From assembly GCA_021018815.1 (NCBI GenBank), contig JAITYX010000139.1:310001-374000 (forward strand): 64,000 bases of DNA. The letters are read 5' to 3'. Position numbers and translations under genes: made by a program. The notes under the pieces were generated by a model. That model made no database searches, was not told the DNA's origin, and saw only the letters and a program-made list of their open reading frames with translations. Within the stretch, counting starts at the first letter, position 1; every line of letters begins with the position of its first letter. The stretch is from Talinum fruticosum. Lineage: Eukaryota; Streptophyta; Magnoliopsida; Caryophyllales; Talinaceae. Shown in pieces: positions 13,801 to 34,205 of this stretch.

Positions 13801-14272
13801 GTACTGTTGCTGGGGTGGTGGTGGTGGTGGTGGTGGAGGTAGTGACATTGTATTAAGTACTTAATAATCATCACCAAGTTTTTCCATATGGTTTAGGGAC
13901 TTGCATGCTTTGCTCATGCCTTTGGAGCACATTTTATAGAGGCCATTGAATTTAAGATGGGGAATTCCGCCCCCTCCCTCCAAAAAAAAAAGAAAAAGAA
14001 AGGAAGGTTATTCTTTTCTTTTTGCCCCGTTATTAAAATTCACTTTGTTTTCTTGGGCAGGCTGAAAGTGCTATTCTGGCTCTGAACTGCAGTGGAATGA
14101 TTTTGGGAACTCAGCCAGTAAGGTGGTTTGCTTTGCCAATCATTTGCTAATTATCCGCGGTTGTAGCTTACCAATACTATTGTGTTGATCGTTCGAATGT
14201 CGGGAATTTTGTAGGGTAAGCCCTTCAAAGACGCCAGTGAGGCCGCGACTTCCTCGCCCAGCTCCGAATTGA
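7856..14272 (+). CDS. PAM2 + double-RRM protein interacting with poly(A)-binding protein (CID8-13 type), 10 exons
   Basis: Exons 7856-8134, 9027-9137, 9247-9291, 12464-12536, 12642-12754, 12851-12910, 13076-13123, 13291-13359, 14061-14122 and 14215-14272 join without a break into 305 residues. Near residues 49-64 is a PAM2 motif (LSKLNPWAKEFIPSSY), which binds the MLLE domain of poly(A)-binding protein. A basic stretch (KRRMNGRVFKAQRE, about 101-115) looks like a nuclear signal. RRM1 starts at RTVYVSDID (about 120) and ends near GYYPVRVLPS. RRM2 starts at RTVYCTNID (about 217) and ends near GTQPVRVSPSK. The tail is SPSKTPVRPRLPRPAPN. This order defines the plant CID (CTC-interacting domain) RNA-binding subgroup, thought to link PABP to mRNA control. 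Intron 3 is long (3172 bases) and carries a SINE relic. I do not assign a single Arabidopsis orthologue. Confidence 0.95.
10907..10959. repeat. Short tandem repeat in CID intron 3
   Basis: The phrase TATGTGGATATTATTTATT occurs twice in a row (19-20 base period) and begins a third time. It is intronic and has no evident function. Confidence 0.7.
12045..12200 (+). mobile_element. tRNA-derived SINE relic in CID intron 3
   Basis: An A-box-like TGACTTGGTTAGTG near 12049-12062 is followed after about 27 bases by a B-box-like AGATTTCAAACTC (12089-12101). This is the spacing of an internal pol III promoter in tRNA-derived SINEs. The B box is degenerate and no clean tail or target-site duplication is visible. 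Confidence 0.35.
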
Positions 14273-14817
14273 GGTGATAGTGTCACGCCAGCCCAACATC
14301 CACGTTTCATGGATGGACTGCCAAAAACTGTAGTTAATGCAATTGAGATGACCTTATCTCTGTTGAAGGGAGTGAATATTGAGAATTCCCTTCTTTCATC
14401 TGATGTATGTCTTTTCCTTTGTTCTTAGAGATTAGTTATTCTGCCATGTGGATGCGGTGGTTGAACATCAACATTTCAGACCCTGAATCTGCTCCCTCAG
14501 CTGAAGTTCTTTCATGACCCCTCTTGATCTTTATCTCATTATGGCTCAACCCATTTCTTTATGCTTCTCACCTATGTATTTCACGTCTATGCTCAATATA
14601 TCTTAAGAACTCGAAATGGGATGAATAATCTCAGACAGAAGCAAATTAAATGACTTTGAGTATGTAGGAAATAGTACAGAGATCGAATGGCAGGTGAATG
14701 CGCAATTTAAGGATTAGTACATTCCATAACACATTAATTAACTTCAAGAATCTGAGTGAGAAACAAAGCTTTTGGGTTTTCTTTTTGGTCAGAATTGAGA
14801 AATAAAGCTAGGGAGGA
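14273..14817. other. Convergent 3' region between CID and NAC genes
   Basis: The 545 bases between the two stop codons must hold both 3' UTRs. No ORF or repeat stands out. Confidence 0.6.
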
Positions 14818-17208
14818 TCAAAAGGAGAACTTATGCTGCTGAAGAACAGCAGTTCCAACAATCTGGGACACTTCCTGCTGCTGCTGTTGTTCCTCCAAAC
14901 TCTGATAGTTCAAAAGCAGCTTGTCCAAGAACCCGAGCTGATCGCCACCGCTGATCAATCTCTCTCCTCCTCCAGTGAGCAGCTGCTGGGTACTCGCAAT
15001 CGTGTTCAAGAGTGTGCCGGTGGATGGAAGAGAGTCTGGGCTCGACAACTGCGGGAGGTGGATGGCAGCATTGAATGGAGAAGTGTAATTGTTGGGGAAT
15101 GTCAGTGGTTGGAGGTAGTTTGGTGGTAAATTAGATGGGTGGATGGAATACGTGCTTGTGCTAGTGTTGATGTTGGGTTTCATTGAGGAGAGGTAAGTGG
15201 ATGGAGTTTGATCATAGTCTTCTTCGTGTTGCGGTTCTTGTTGTATGCTTCCTCTACCGTTGTTCTTCTTCTTGAACACTCGACAAACCACCCATCCGTC
15301 CTCTTGCTGTAGATTCAAACAATGAGGGTCAGATGTATGTAATCTTATCTCCACCGTATCAAATTGCATATAAGATATTGCAAATGGAGCACATATAACT
15401 AGCGGTATAATAATATATAATAAGTCGATGCTAGTTGACAACACCAAGTCATTATTAAGAAATTAATTTATATCGATTGTATTCTCATTTAGCTTGTTAG
15501 ATGAAAATCATGAATATTTTCATGTAGCTAGCCTAGTTTAGGGAGATACCTGAAGTTGAGGATCATCATCGTCGAGTCGATACTCATGCATAATCCAATC
15601 AGTCTTCTGTCCATGGGGGCACGACCCGTGTAAAAGACCAAGGTTTTGCGCATGCCAATCCGCTTATTGGCATTGCCATAATAGATGGCCTTGTCTCGGC
15701 CGGTGGCCTTCCAGAATCCGGCAGCCGTTGCCCGGTTCGTCCGAGTACCCGTGGGATACTTCTTGTCCTTGTGGCTAAAGAAGTACCATTCGTTCTGAGG
15801 TCCTGACCCTATACGGCACCTTTCTGCATGGATTGTATCAATCTTAATTTCAGCGCCATTTGATTAATTAGTAGGATCCTATGCTAATTAAGTTTAAGTG
15901 CACCTTTAACGATGCAATTTTCTCTGATTTCTGGTGCAAAATATGTCGGGAAGTCAAACATGAAAAAATAGTTAACTATACTAATACTATATAAATATTT
16001 CCACATATATATTTTACAAATATGGGAGCCATTGATCCGTTCGAGAATCATCTTCAAAGAATTCAGCTACTAAGTCCAAAGGGTCATGGAGTTCTTCATA
16101 ATTATGTAGTTTTAGTCATCTGGTATGGAGTTTTTCTTCTTTTTCTTTCCTTCTTTTTCGGGGTGGGGTGTGCAAGAGAGATTTTTAGTGATCGTCAAGT
16201 TTCAAACTCAAGAAAACTGCAACAATCACCAAAGTATTCAGTGTGGATCTCGTCTTTTCAAGATTTAGAAAGATTTACTACGCAAATATATTGTAAATGG
16301 AGAGAATTAAATCGTTTTCCAAAATCAATATGTATAGTGCCCATAGAGAAGCAAGTGGATTTTTCTACTAGGGACCTAGGCTAAATGCTTTCTGGCGTCT
16401 AAGGATGGCCCTTTACAACACCTAGATCCCCATAATAGGGCACAAAAGGCCTAACTTATGTACAACCAACTTCATTTTAATGGTACTAGTTTAGAAACTT
16501 TTGAGTGATAATGCAAAACCTATATGGAATTTTTTGAGTTTATTTGCTAAATTCGATTCCCCATCTTTTTCTTTATTCACTTGCATGTAAAAAATTAGGG
16601 CAACAATATCCCATAGCTATATAACCATGTATATCAATTTAGGCTCCAACAAAAGATGTACCCCTCCCCTGGCCGTGCTAGATATGAATAACAACTCCTA
16701 AAACTTTACCAGTAAATGTTAACCGACACCGAAAGAGGATTAACATAAATAAGGAAAGGATGGATCTTCATTGAGAGCTTAAGGTCTCGAAAACTTGTAT
16801 ACAACTGCCTAGAAATAGCAACATGATGAAGGAAGAAGACATATAAATTCAGAGCTCAATAATTAGGGCAAATTAATACTACTATTAGGTATATATATGC
16901 ATAAGCTATAGCTCGTCCATGAATTCGGGTTCGAATAAATAAGGAATCCCTAGAGCTTCCCAACTGACTAAAACCAGCAATATGAGGGAGAGAGAATGAG
17001 AGAAATGATAAGAGAGGCTGTATACTATTGACTAACCTTTGAGATCCCAAGGCTCAAGCTTGTTCAGGTCAACTTCCCTAATGACATCAAGGTCGATAGC
17101 TTCATAAGAAACCTTTTTCTTCAAGTAGTAGTAAAGCAGCTCTTCATCTGTAGGGTGAAAACGGAACCCCGGCGGAACCGAGAGCTGCCCATTTCCAGGC
17201 ACATTCAT
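14818..17208 (-). CDS. SMB: NAC transcription factor, SOMBRERO-type, 3 exons, one frameshift in exon 2
   Basis: Exons are 17208-17037, 15823-15550 and 15306-14818, about 311 residues once one base is allowed for. The NAC domain runs [70 protein letters not shown] and ends [13 protein letters not shown]. The C-terminal half keeps [11 protein letters not shown] and FLDKLL, shared with Arabidopsis SOMBRERO, the NAC factor controlling root-cap differentiation. I therefore call it SMB rather than its relatives BRN1/2 or the secondary-wall NACs. In exon 2 the run of five G at 15615-15619 (C on the coding strand) makes GRAP run out of frame. A sixth base restores [17 protein letters not shown] and the correct phase into exon 3. 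As written, the DNA-binding domain is cut. The first intron is long (1213 bases). Confidence 0.9.
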
Positions 17209-17424
17209 TGTTCTCTTCCTCCCCTTTCTCGTCAATATATTCAGCCTGAAATCGCTCCACTCGAACACAAACTAACACAGGACGTACTCAATTCAATACC
17301 CCACAAAAAGAGGCGATATCTCCCACTCTGTTATTAGGGCTTAGCTTCCTTCTTAATCCATGCATGCCATCGTTCTGGACCTGTTTTTCTTCCTTCTGAA
17401 GCAAAAGATTACAGAAAAGATAAC

Positions 17425-17432
17425 ACCAAGCT

Positions 17433-17463
<31 letters not shown>

Positions 17464-17464
17464 G
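17425..17464. repeat. GA microsatellite upstream of the NAC gene
   Basis: A run of GA dinucleotides covers about 17434-17463, some 220 bases upstream of the NAC start codon, probably in its leader or core promoter. GA/CT tracts are frequent at plant transcription starts. Confidence 0.7.
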
Positions 17465-17499
17465 TGAAAGAGAGAGAAAGAAGAGCAGTGATTAATGGG

Positions 17500-20490
17500 G
17501 GAAGCAAGAACGAGGAGGAGGAAAGGGGGAACAGAAATAAAGGAAAGTGGGAGGGGATAATAGTCAAAGGAATAGAAGGAAAAAATGATAAACAAAGGAA
17601 TAGAAGGATGGAAGTATTAGAATATTGAGGAAGGAATCTATCTAATGTGGATTAATCATATGAATAATTGAATTGGTTTTTTTTATTTTATATTTTTTTA
17701 ATTTTGGTGATGGGTTGCGTTGGAGTATGGGAATGGGAGGTAATTAATCTCTGACTAAGAGTTATGTCGTTGAATAGAAGACCTTGAGCCTGAAATTCGC
17801 ATATAAGGGTGATTGAAATGTGCAACAATGTCATTCAATATTAAGATTATTAACCACCTTTCATACTTCCCTCTTATCAACCTTACCTAATCATGAGTAT
17901 GTCCAATACCCTTTTTCTTTAGGGTTAGGCTTAACTCTATATGGACATGAGGGGTTAAGTTTAAGACCTATTTGTAGAGGGGCGACGCCGTAATGCATCC
18001 AATTATCTGAGTAAATGGTGGGGTTCGAACTCCTAATGTATCAGATAGATGAGTATTTCCTCTTGTTTGATAATACATATATATCATGTAAAGTTTTCGA
18101 GTAGAGGCTTTAAGTAATTATAGTAAGAATTTTTGAATTAATTGATTGTTAGATTAGGAGATGTTCATATAATTTTTTTTTTTGGAGTATATAAGACTCT
18201 AAATGTACCATGTCCAAGATAACCTCCCTTAATCTAACAAATTAGCCCACCTACTTAAAAACTACTTTTAAAAAAAAAAAAATCTTTTTTACCCTCAAAT
18301 AACTATTGAAATGCTTATGCTATAGAGTTATGTTGTGTTATAGATATTACAAGCATCTTCTTTCAAGTGTAATTTATTATATTAAATAAATACCTAGTTT
18401 ATAAAGTTATATTATTGTTATACTTTTATATATAGATATTAGTTTGCTCAATTGGTAAAATATCTAAAAGTTGTTACTAGATTTAAATCCTTTCTATATC
18501 GATCTTTGCGCCTCATTCGTATAAAAAAGAAACCATACGATAAATTATACACACCTGGTATGAAGAACTCATACGGATATAATACTATAAGTTACCCTCC
18601 AAAAAGAAACAATCATTTTATATGAAAGTTTATTTATTTCTTTTTTTTTTTGGTTCTTTTAGAGGGGAGGGGGATACGATAAGGATAGGTTTTGGCTTTT
18701 AGGGTTAGGTAAGGATGAACGTGTACCATCAATGCTCAAATTGGGGAAGAACTAGAAATTGTACCCTAAGTAAGATGAGTGAGAATATATAGCAATCTAT
18801 ATATGTATCCCATAATTTAGGCAGCAACTCAATTTCTTTATTTTCAGGAAATCATGATGCAATAATAATGGTTAACAAATTCACTTAATTTATGAATCAA
18901 ATAATAGGACAAAATTATCAAGTGTGGCCCACGATAACATGAATTTAGGACTGAAATGGGGTTGTTCGTAACAAACCGTTCATATTTTCCCTAAAAATAT
19001 TTAATATAATATCGGAATTTTAATTCATACAATTATTTGCCAATCCATTCCATTGCCATTTATAAGCACAATTGATTTATTTTTTTCCCGATAGAAATAC
19101 TAGTGATTATTTGTCCTTTGCTAGTTGGCACTTTGCATGTTTTCTTTGTGTTGAACTTATACCTAGCTAGAGAGAGAGATGATGATGCTCAATTTATGCA
19201 ATGTTTTTGTGGACTTATGCAATTATCCTCAGACAAAATTTCAAGGTAGTCCATCATCTTCTCTTGGCTTTTTGCTATGGAGTTATTCTTTCTTTATGAA
19301 TCCTCCCTTATGTAAAGAAATTTTCACTCTTTGGTATATTTCCTTGATTTATATTTATAGGCAAGGAAGAAGAAACTTACAACATGTATTGTAAATCAAT
19401 CGCATATTTAGAGAAGCCAACTTGACATAAGATTGGACGACACAATTTAGCCGCATGATTTGTATGTATAAAAGGTTAATTATTTCTTGAATGCGTGTAT
19501 GCTAGGTAACAAATGCAATGAAGTTTGAGACTATACGTGCGTGTGTTTATATGTGTACTGCATAGGCAATGTACTCTTGTCATGTTAAGATATCATCATG
19601 CATTATCTCATATTCCACATATTTTTTAAAGAGTTGTAGTGTTGTAAGATAAAAATAAATGGTACACGACCTTAATTAAACACAAGATCAATTGACATAA
19701 CAACAATATGACGTATGTAGATTTTCACGTTCTTTCAAAGCTTTTAAAAGGAATATTATGCAACACAAGTGAGGACTTCGACCCATCTGTACTCTCATCC
19801 GAACACGCTTAACTCTCTAATTCTAACGAAAAATAATCGATTGTAATGGTGATATTATCGCACTGTCACATATTCCACATATATGGTAGATAACATAAGA
19901 CGGATAGGTAGGCATATAAAAATGGATCGCGATGAGGGTCATCAACCAGATCTTTTATGGCAACCAAACCGATCATTTATATGCATATGCATTTGCATGC
20001 AACGTGCAGAGAGAGAAACTTATGGTCCGTTGCCTTTACGTATACTTCATATTCATATATTTATATTTCAGAATAAAAATGCTGCCATGCTATTATCAAT
20101 AAATATGCCACTGAAAGTACGCAATTTATGCAGGCTGGTGGCAGAAAAAGGGTTGTTTAATTTTAATTTTAATTTTAATTAAATAGCATAATAATTCATC
20201 TAAACTAACCAAAACCTAACACTTATGTTCTGTAGAAATGGGCAGAAACATATATAGGCTGAGCTAGGGATGATTTATTTTATAATCGTAGTTTAATTTA
20301 AATTAATTCATGATTAGCTGTGACATTAATTAATATTTGATTAATTTCCGTGCAAATTCATATGTAGACGGACGGACATCAACTACGATGGCGTGCGCGA
20401 AACTCATGCAGCTCGAATCCATATGCGTGCTTTTTCAAATGCCCAATTTACGCCTCTCTCTCTCTTTTTTTTTTTTTTTTTTGTTAATAA
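17500..20490. other. Intergenic region upstream of the NAC gene
   Basis: AT-rich DNA without convincing ORFs. It holds a SINE relic (18437-18530) and a TTTTAA pentamer-like repeat (20158-20180). A CT/poly-T tract lies at 20454-20482. The NAC promoter must lie in the part nearest 17500, but I can point to no specific element. Confidence 0.5.
18437..18530 (+). mobile_element. tRNA-derived SINE relic
   Basis: TTTGCTCAATTGGTAAAAT (18443-18461) resembles a tRNA A box (GCTCAGTTGGTAAA), and AGATTTAAATCC (18479-18490) resembles a B box. Spacing fits an internal pol III promoter, and the following TTTGCGCCTCATTCGTAT matches the body I recall for plant SINEs. Age is evident from B-box mutations. Confidence 0.55.
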
Positions 20491-20754
20491 GTATTTTTTC
20501 ATTTTAAAATAGTTGTCACTTTAAAGTCATGAAGGAATATTGAGAAAACAAAAATTTATGTTAAAATTTGTTTAAAAACTAATAAGATTTCATTCAAAAT
20601 AAAAAAGATTAATGAAAAATGAGAGAAAAAAGCGATAATGGAAGACAAAATCGATAAACTAGTCATTAATATATTATTAGAACTGTAACGTGATAAATAT
20701 TATGTAACAAAAAAAGTTAGTTAAAATGAAATATATTTTGGAATGAAGGGAGTA
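20491..20754 (+). mobile_element. Stowaway-like MITE, copy 1
   Basis: The body (GTCACTTTAAAGTCATGAAGG near 20514, then ATTGAGAAAACA, then AAATCGATAAACTAGTCATTAATA) recurs at 59722-59967. The right end, TTTTGGAATGAAGGGAGTA, reads in reverse as TACTCCCTTCATTCC, the terminus typical of Tc1/mariner-related Stowaway elements (TACTCCCTCCGTTCC). The left end is worn. There is no coding capacity. Confidence 0.65.
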
Positions 20755-20834
20755 ACATATTTATCGGTAGTGTTAGCTGCAAAAGTCAATTGATCAACAA
20801 TCGGTAGTCTTAGGGTTCCGGAAGAGGAGTTATA

Positions 20835-21245
20835 GGCCTTGTTCGGCAAAATGAGTCTGTTTGTGTAGTCGATAGTTGTTTAAGTAGCTGATAGTCGTTA
20901 GATTTTAGTCGTTAGCGGATAGTTGTTCAATTGAGCGGTTGAATAAATGAGTTTGGTAAACTTAGCAGTTGAGTTAGCTGATTATTGTAAATTAACGTAA
21001 AAGGATATAAATAATTTGTCAAATATAAATGAATGAAGGGTTTTTTTGTCAAAAAATATGAAACGCTACTTTCAAACGTGAAAAACTAATATTCTTAACT
21101 TTTTAGAAACACTACTTGAAACTTTAAAAGCTACTGCAAACGCTAGTTAAAACACTACCGTACCGAACGCTAATATTTAGTTAATTAGTGTTTGACTCGA
21201 TCAAAACGCTAAAAATTACTTCAAACGTTGTTCTCGAACGCAGCC
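20835..21245 (+). mobile_element. 411-base MITE with GGCC-type termini
   Basis: The left end GGCCTTGTTCGGC and right end (reverse complement GGCTGCGTTCGAG) form imperfect terminal inverted repeats. ATA precedes the left end and follows the right end, a possible 3-base target duplication, which would fit a PIF/Harbinger (Tourist-like) origin better than hAT. Internally, words such as CGATAGTTGTT, GTCGTTAG and AAACGCTA repeat. No ORF is present. Confidence 0.55.
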
Positions 21246-22360
21246 ATAATATAATGCCCATTAAATACTATAGAGACTGTAACCTTATTTAGACGGACCA
21301 GGCCACCAATAAATGGTTTATTAAGGCCCACAAATTTCTCAGAGTGAGAAACTTATTGGCCCCCAATAAGGAACTTGGGTGGAAGAGGGGACCTTTTAAC
21401 CTTTCTTTTTATTTTTATATAAAAAAAGAAATTTCATTAATAAAAAGCCATACTATATAATTTTTTTAATAAGAATAAATTTAAACTATTAAAATATATT
21501 TTTATTTTGACAAAATTGATGGTAAATATACTCGTCATTCGGCGCTATAGTTGTGGCATCAATTTGACCACAAACCGTGTTTTTGACTTTTATATATCGT
21601 TCTCGAACATCAATGAGCTATTATATAACTTCATAGAATAGTCCGTATAATATGAATGATCCATATAAAATTCCATTGTTAAATCATTCCCAACCAAAAT
21701 TAATAACACTAATTAATAAAAGTATGAACAATATATCCCGCAATTGAATCAACGACCTCATAAAATTTACACGTATTGACATGAGAAATAACTCACACAA
21801 AGGTGAGAAACAAGACTCTTACAAGAAAGACATAAACCGCAACTCTCACAAAAAAGGAGAGAAACCCAAACTCTCACAAGAAAGAGAAAAATTTATTAGA
21901 AAGAAAATAATAACGCCTTTAGATCTTGATTCGATCTGAAATAAAAAGGGCTTACCATCGGCCGTAAGTAGGCTAATAGTAGCTCTAACAATCAAAAAGA
22001 GAAAAACGTAGTGGATACGGAATTAAGATCTAAAGAGGAGGAAGGAAGATAAGAGAAGGAGAGGGGGTTTGCTTAGGTGAACCTTCTAACCTTTATGGAT
22101 GTAATTTTTTTTTTTATAAAAAATCTCCAAGTAGGTGACAATGAATCTCCAGGCAAAGAAACACAACCAACCATTAGCATACGGACGCAGAAAGAGGTAC
22201 TCTCAAAATTTTCTTCATAAATCATACAGTGAACTTGTTCTATATACTTAAAAGAAGAAAATAAACTGGAAAAAAGGAAATGGAAAATACAATCCAAAAT
22301 AGAAAAGAATCCTATGACTGTAACAAGGAAAAAGAACACAAAAAATGCATGAGTATGAGA

Positions 22361-31529
<9,169 letters not shown>

Positions 31530-32359
31530 CTTCTAGGCCTTGCCTTACAAAATAAAGCATGAAATTTCATCAGAACTGACCGAAATCAAACAACAATGAC
31601 CAAAAATTACAAAAGCTGCTAACTTAATTCAGCAATTCCTCAACGTTGTTGATCCCAAACTCGGCATTCACATGATGGAGAAAAAACGAATATCAAAACA
31701 GTCCAGAAATTCAAACACACAGACAATTCGAATTCCATAGCACAATTTCCACCAAATCAACACAATTAAGAGCTCAGTGGCTTAAAATCGGATCAGGATA
31801 AGTATCTCCCGAATTTTGGGGATCTTCGGGTTCCGCGAGACCATTGATACTACTAAGATCCTCGAGCCGCCAGAAAAAATTAAAAATGAAAATCCAAACC
31901 AGCGAGGGAGTCAAAGAGAAAGATTGATAATAGTGTAGGAGAGAGAGAAAGGAATGAGGATGGAGCGAGTGCTCACCGGAGATAGGTAGCGCCGGAGTTG
32001 CAAAATCGCCGGCGTGACACCTTCACCGGGAACCAGGGTGTGAGTTATGGGGAGCGCCAGCGGGAGTGGAAGACCGAATGACTGGGGGTAGACTTGGAAA
32101 TGAGAGAGTAAAATGTACGTTTGGTTTAATTATGAAATGAAATTAATCATTTTATTTTTAATATTTTTATTCATATAAATTTTTCAATATAATATGAGTC
32201 TTATTTTCTCACATTTCCTCTGCGTCGTTTCTTGCTCTTCCCTTTACTTTCTCCCTCCTCAAGTATAGTCGAATGAGCGTAAAGAGAGAGAGAGAGGAGG
32301 GGAACCTGAGTCGAATGAGCGTTGCCGGGCCGAGTATCGTCGGTTGCCGCAGAATGAGA

Positions 32360-32502
32360 ACAGAGGGGGAGGCAGAGGGAGAGAGAGAGGAGGTCGACGA
32401 GGACAGAGGGGGAGGCAGAGGGAGAGAGACAGAGGAGGTCGACGAGGACAGAAGGGAAGGCAGAGGGAGAGAGAGAGGAGGTCGACGAGGACAGAGGAGG
32501 AG
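32360..32502. repeat. GA-rich minisatellite, 43-45 base unit
   Basis: Three units start at 32360, 32403 and 32448 (43, 45 and 43 bases), and a partial fourth starts at 32491. Each begins ACAGA(G/A)GGG, continues GGCAGAGGGAGAGAGA and ends GAGGTCGACGAGG. Each unit carries a GTCGAC (SalI) site. The flanks (to about 32580) are GA-rich without regular period. Open frames on both strands here are a by-product of the low complexity. Confidence 0.8.
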
Positions 32503-32659
32503 CGACCACTGAGCAGCGAGAGAACAAGAGAACTGGGGGAGGCAGGGGAGGTCGACAGGGACAGAGGGGGAGAGAGAGAGGAGGGAGACGAGGCTGCAGC
32601 AAGACGGCTAGAGTAGCAGCAAACGGCGAGGGTTTCAACTTTAAGCATTTTATATTTTT

Positions 32660-32826
32660 TATAAAAATCGGTTCGGTTAACCGAAAATTTTCTAATTGTG
32701 AACCGTATCCGAACCGTTAACCGAAAAAATTTTCGATTCGGTTAACCGACCCGATTTTTATAAAAAATTAATCGGTTAACCGCTTTTTGGATCGGTTTTC
32801 GGTTTCGATTTTTCTGCACAGCCCTA
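32660..32826. mobile_element. Terminal fragment of a DNA transposon with GGTTAACCG subterminal repeats
   Basis: CGGTTAACCG or close variants occur repeatedly in both orientations (for example near 32674, 32708, 32741 and 32772). The segment ends TGCACAGCCCTA (32815-32826), reverse TAGGGCTGTGCA, which I recall as a terminus of hAT-like elements in plant genomes. I found no matching left end nearby, so this is probably a solo end. Confidence 0.45.
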
Positions 32827-32989
32827 CTTACAAACCCTAAAATATGGGAAGAGCTCAATACCCATTGAAATCAAGTCTAATTTCTTAAAAGTCCAACCAA
32901 ATGTTAGCTTTGAGGACTTAAAACCTAAAGATATCAGACTTTATTCTCTTACCCACAACAAAAACGTATGTTTCATATGAACTAGTATT

Positions 32990-33730
32990 AGATTCTGCAA
33001 AATCTGAATGATTATCCATGACCAAAACAAAAGAAAATCTACAATGGTGGCAGAGTAGCCATTTAAAAGTAGGTAACCATCCATTGATAGTCCCAAATCA
33101 AAAAAATCACCGTTCAAATAGAAGAATGGCAACTTTTAACTAAAAACTTACGATTACACTGATCCTCAGTGGTTGCTCAAAATCCATCTTCAATGGTCTG
33201 CACAACAATACTCTTACAAGCGGAGTGTGGGAGTGCAGGGCAATGGTAACGAGGAGCGTCACACTCGGTTCAAACTCATCATTCAGCAATTTCATTTTTT
33301 TCAGAAAGTAGTTACAAACAGCACAAATCAGGATACTTTCTGATACAATCAAAACACCTAGCTGATAAAGAACATCAGGTGCATCTAGTTTAACGCAAGC
33401 ATCCATTTGCATCGCCATTTAGTAGGAGATGGTTGAGATTTTCAATTGCTTCCAACATAAAATTGACTGCTTCCATCCCAACATGAGCACAATTAGTCTT
33501 CCGATCTGAGCACAAAACAAATTAGCATGCGTTGTGGATGGGGGTGGGGGAGAGGAATTGGTTAAGAAGTTACCGAAGAGACAATAGTATTATACAATAT
33601 GAGCATAAAAAGGGGTGAAAGGATGAATAAGAAGGATAATTCATCATACCGTTCTCAGCAGTTAATTCACCCTTCATGAGAATGGGGACGCAGGTGGTTG
33701 CCTGAAGCCACTTCAGAACCTGTTCGGTTT
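32990..33730 (-). pseudogene. Fragment of a glycolate oxidase gene copy
   Basis: This stretch matches the intact glycolate oxidase at 37734-42235. The flank with GGCAGAGTAGCCATT (33050-33064) pairs with 37564-37578. The 3' end of exon 11 with CTTACAAGCGG (33217) pairs with 37736. A second piece of exon 11 (TCAAACTCATCAT, about 33270) and its acceptor side (TCTTCCGATCTGAGCACA, near 33500) also match. Then an exon 8 copy (TCATCATACCGTTCTCAGCAGTTAATTCACCC onward, 33643-33722) pairs with 38881-38960. Exons 9 and 10 are missing, part of exon 11 is deleted, and about 170 unrelated bases lie at 33300-33475. It cannot encode an enzyme. Confidence 0.8.
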
Positions 33731-34205
33731 CAACTTCAAGCAGAAGTACCAGAGAACTGATTCATAGTGATCTTGAACCAGAAATGTGCCCTTGCATGGA
33801 GCTATCTGCCACTTTTTGGCTTACACCTTATGCGAATTAAGGCAATAAAATAAACCTAATGTAAGAGTGCCTCTGTCTTCACTAGATAAAAATAGGCCGC
33901 CAAATAGGTATTCTTGACATTGAACATTCAAGAACAAATTTGGAAAACAGTCAATTAAAGGATTGTAAAGTAATGTGGAAGAAACAAAGTGACTGATTAC
34001 GTTAAATTAGAAAGATCAGGGAAGATGGGTGGGGGTAGCGGCAGAAAACAGCCAAAGACAAGGTCTTTATGATGGTAAAAGGTTTTATAGCTATTGCTGT
34101 AGAAAAATATCAATGCTTTTCATTATCACTGTTGTACTTTTTTTTTGTTGTTGATAATTTTATACAACTATGTACAACTGGAATTCTTTACAGACACTCA
34201 CCAAG

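Noticed and set aside
14833..15129. 98-codon plus-strand open frame
   Set aside because: Antisense of the glutamine-rich tail of the NAC gene.
17600..20400. A microRNA precursor or small gene in the NAC upstream region
   Set aside because: No match to plant microRNA sequences I know and no long clean hairpin was seen by eye.
32201..32648. Several overlapping open frames on both strands rich in Ser/Leu/Pro or Arg/Gly/Glu
   Set aside because: They are produced by the GA-rich minisatellite, with open frames in several phases and no domain.
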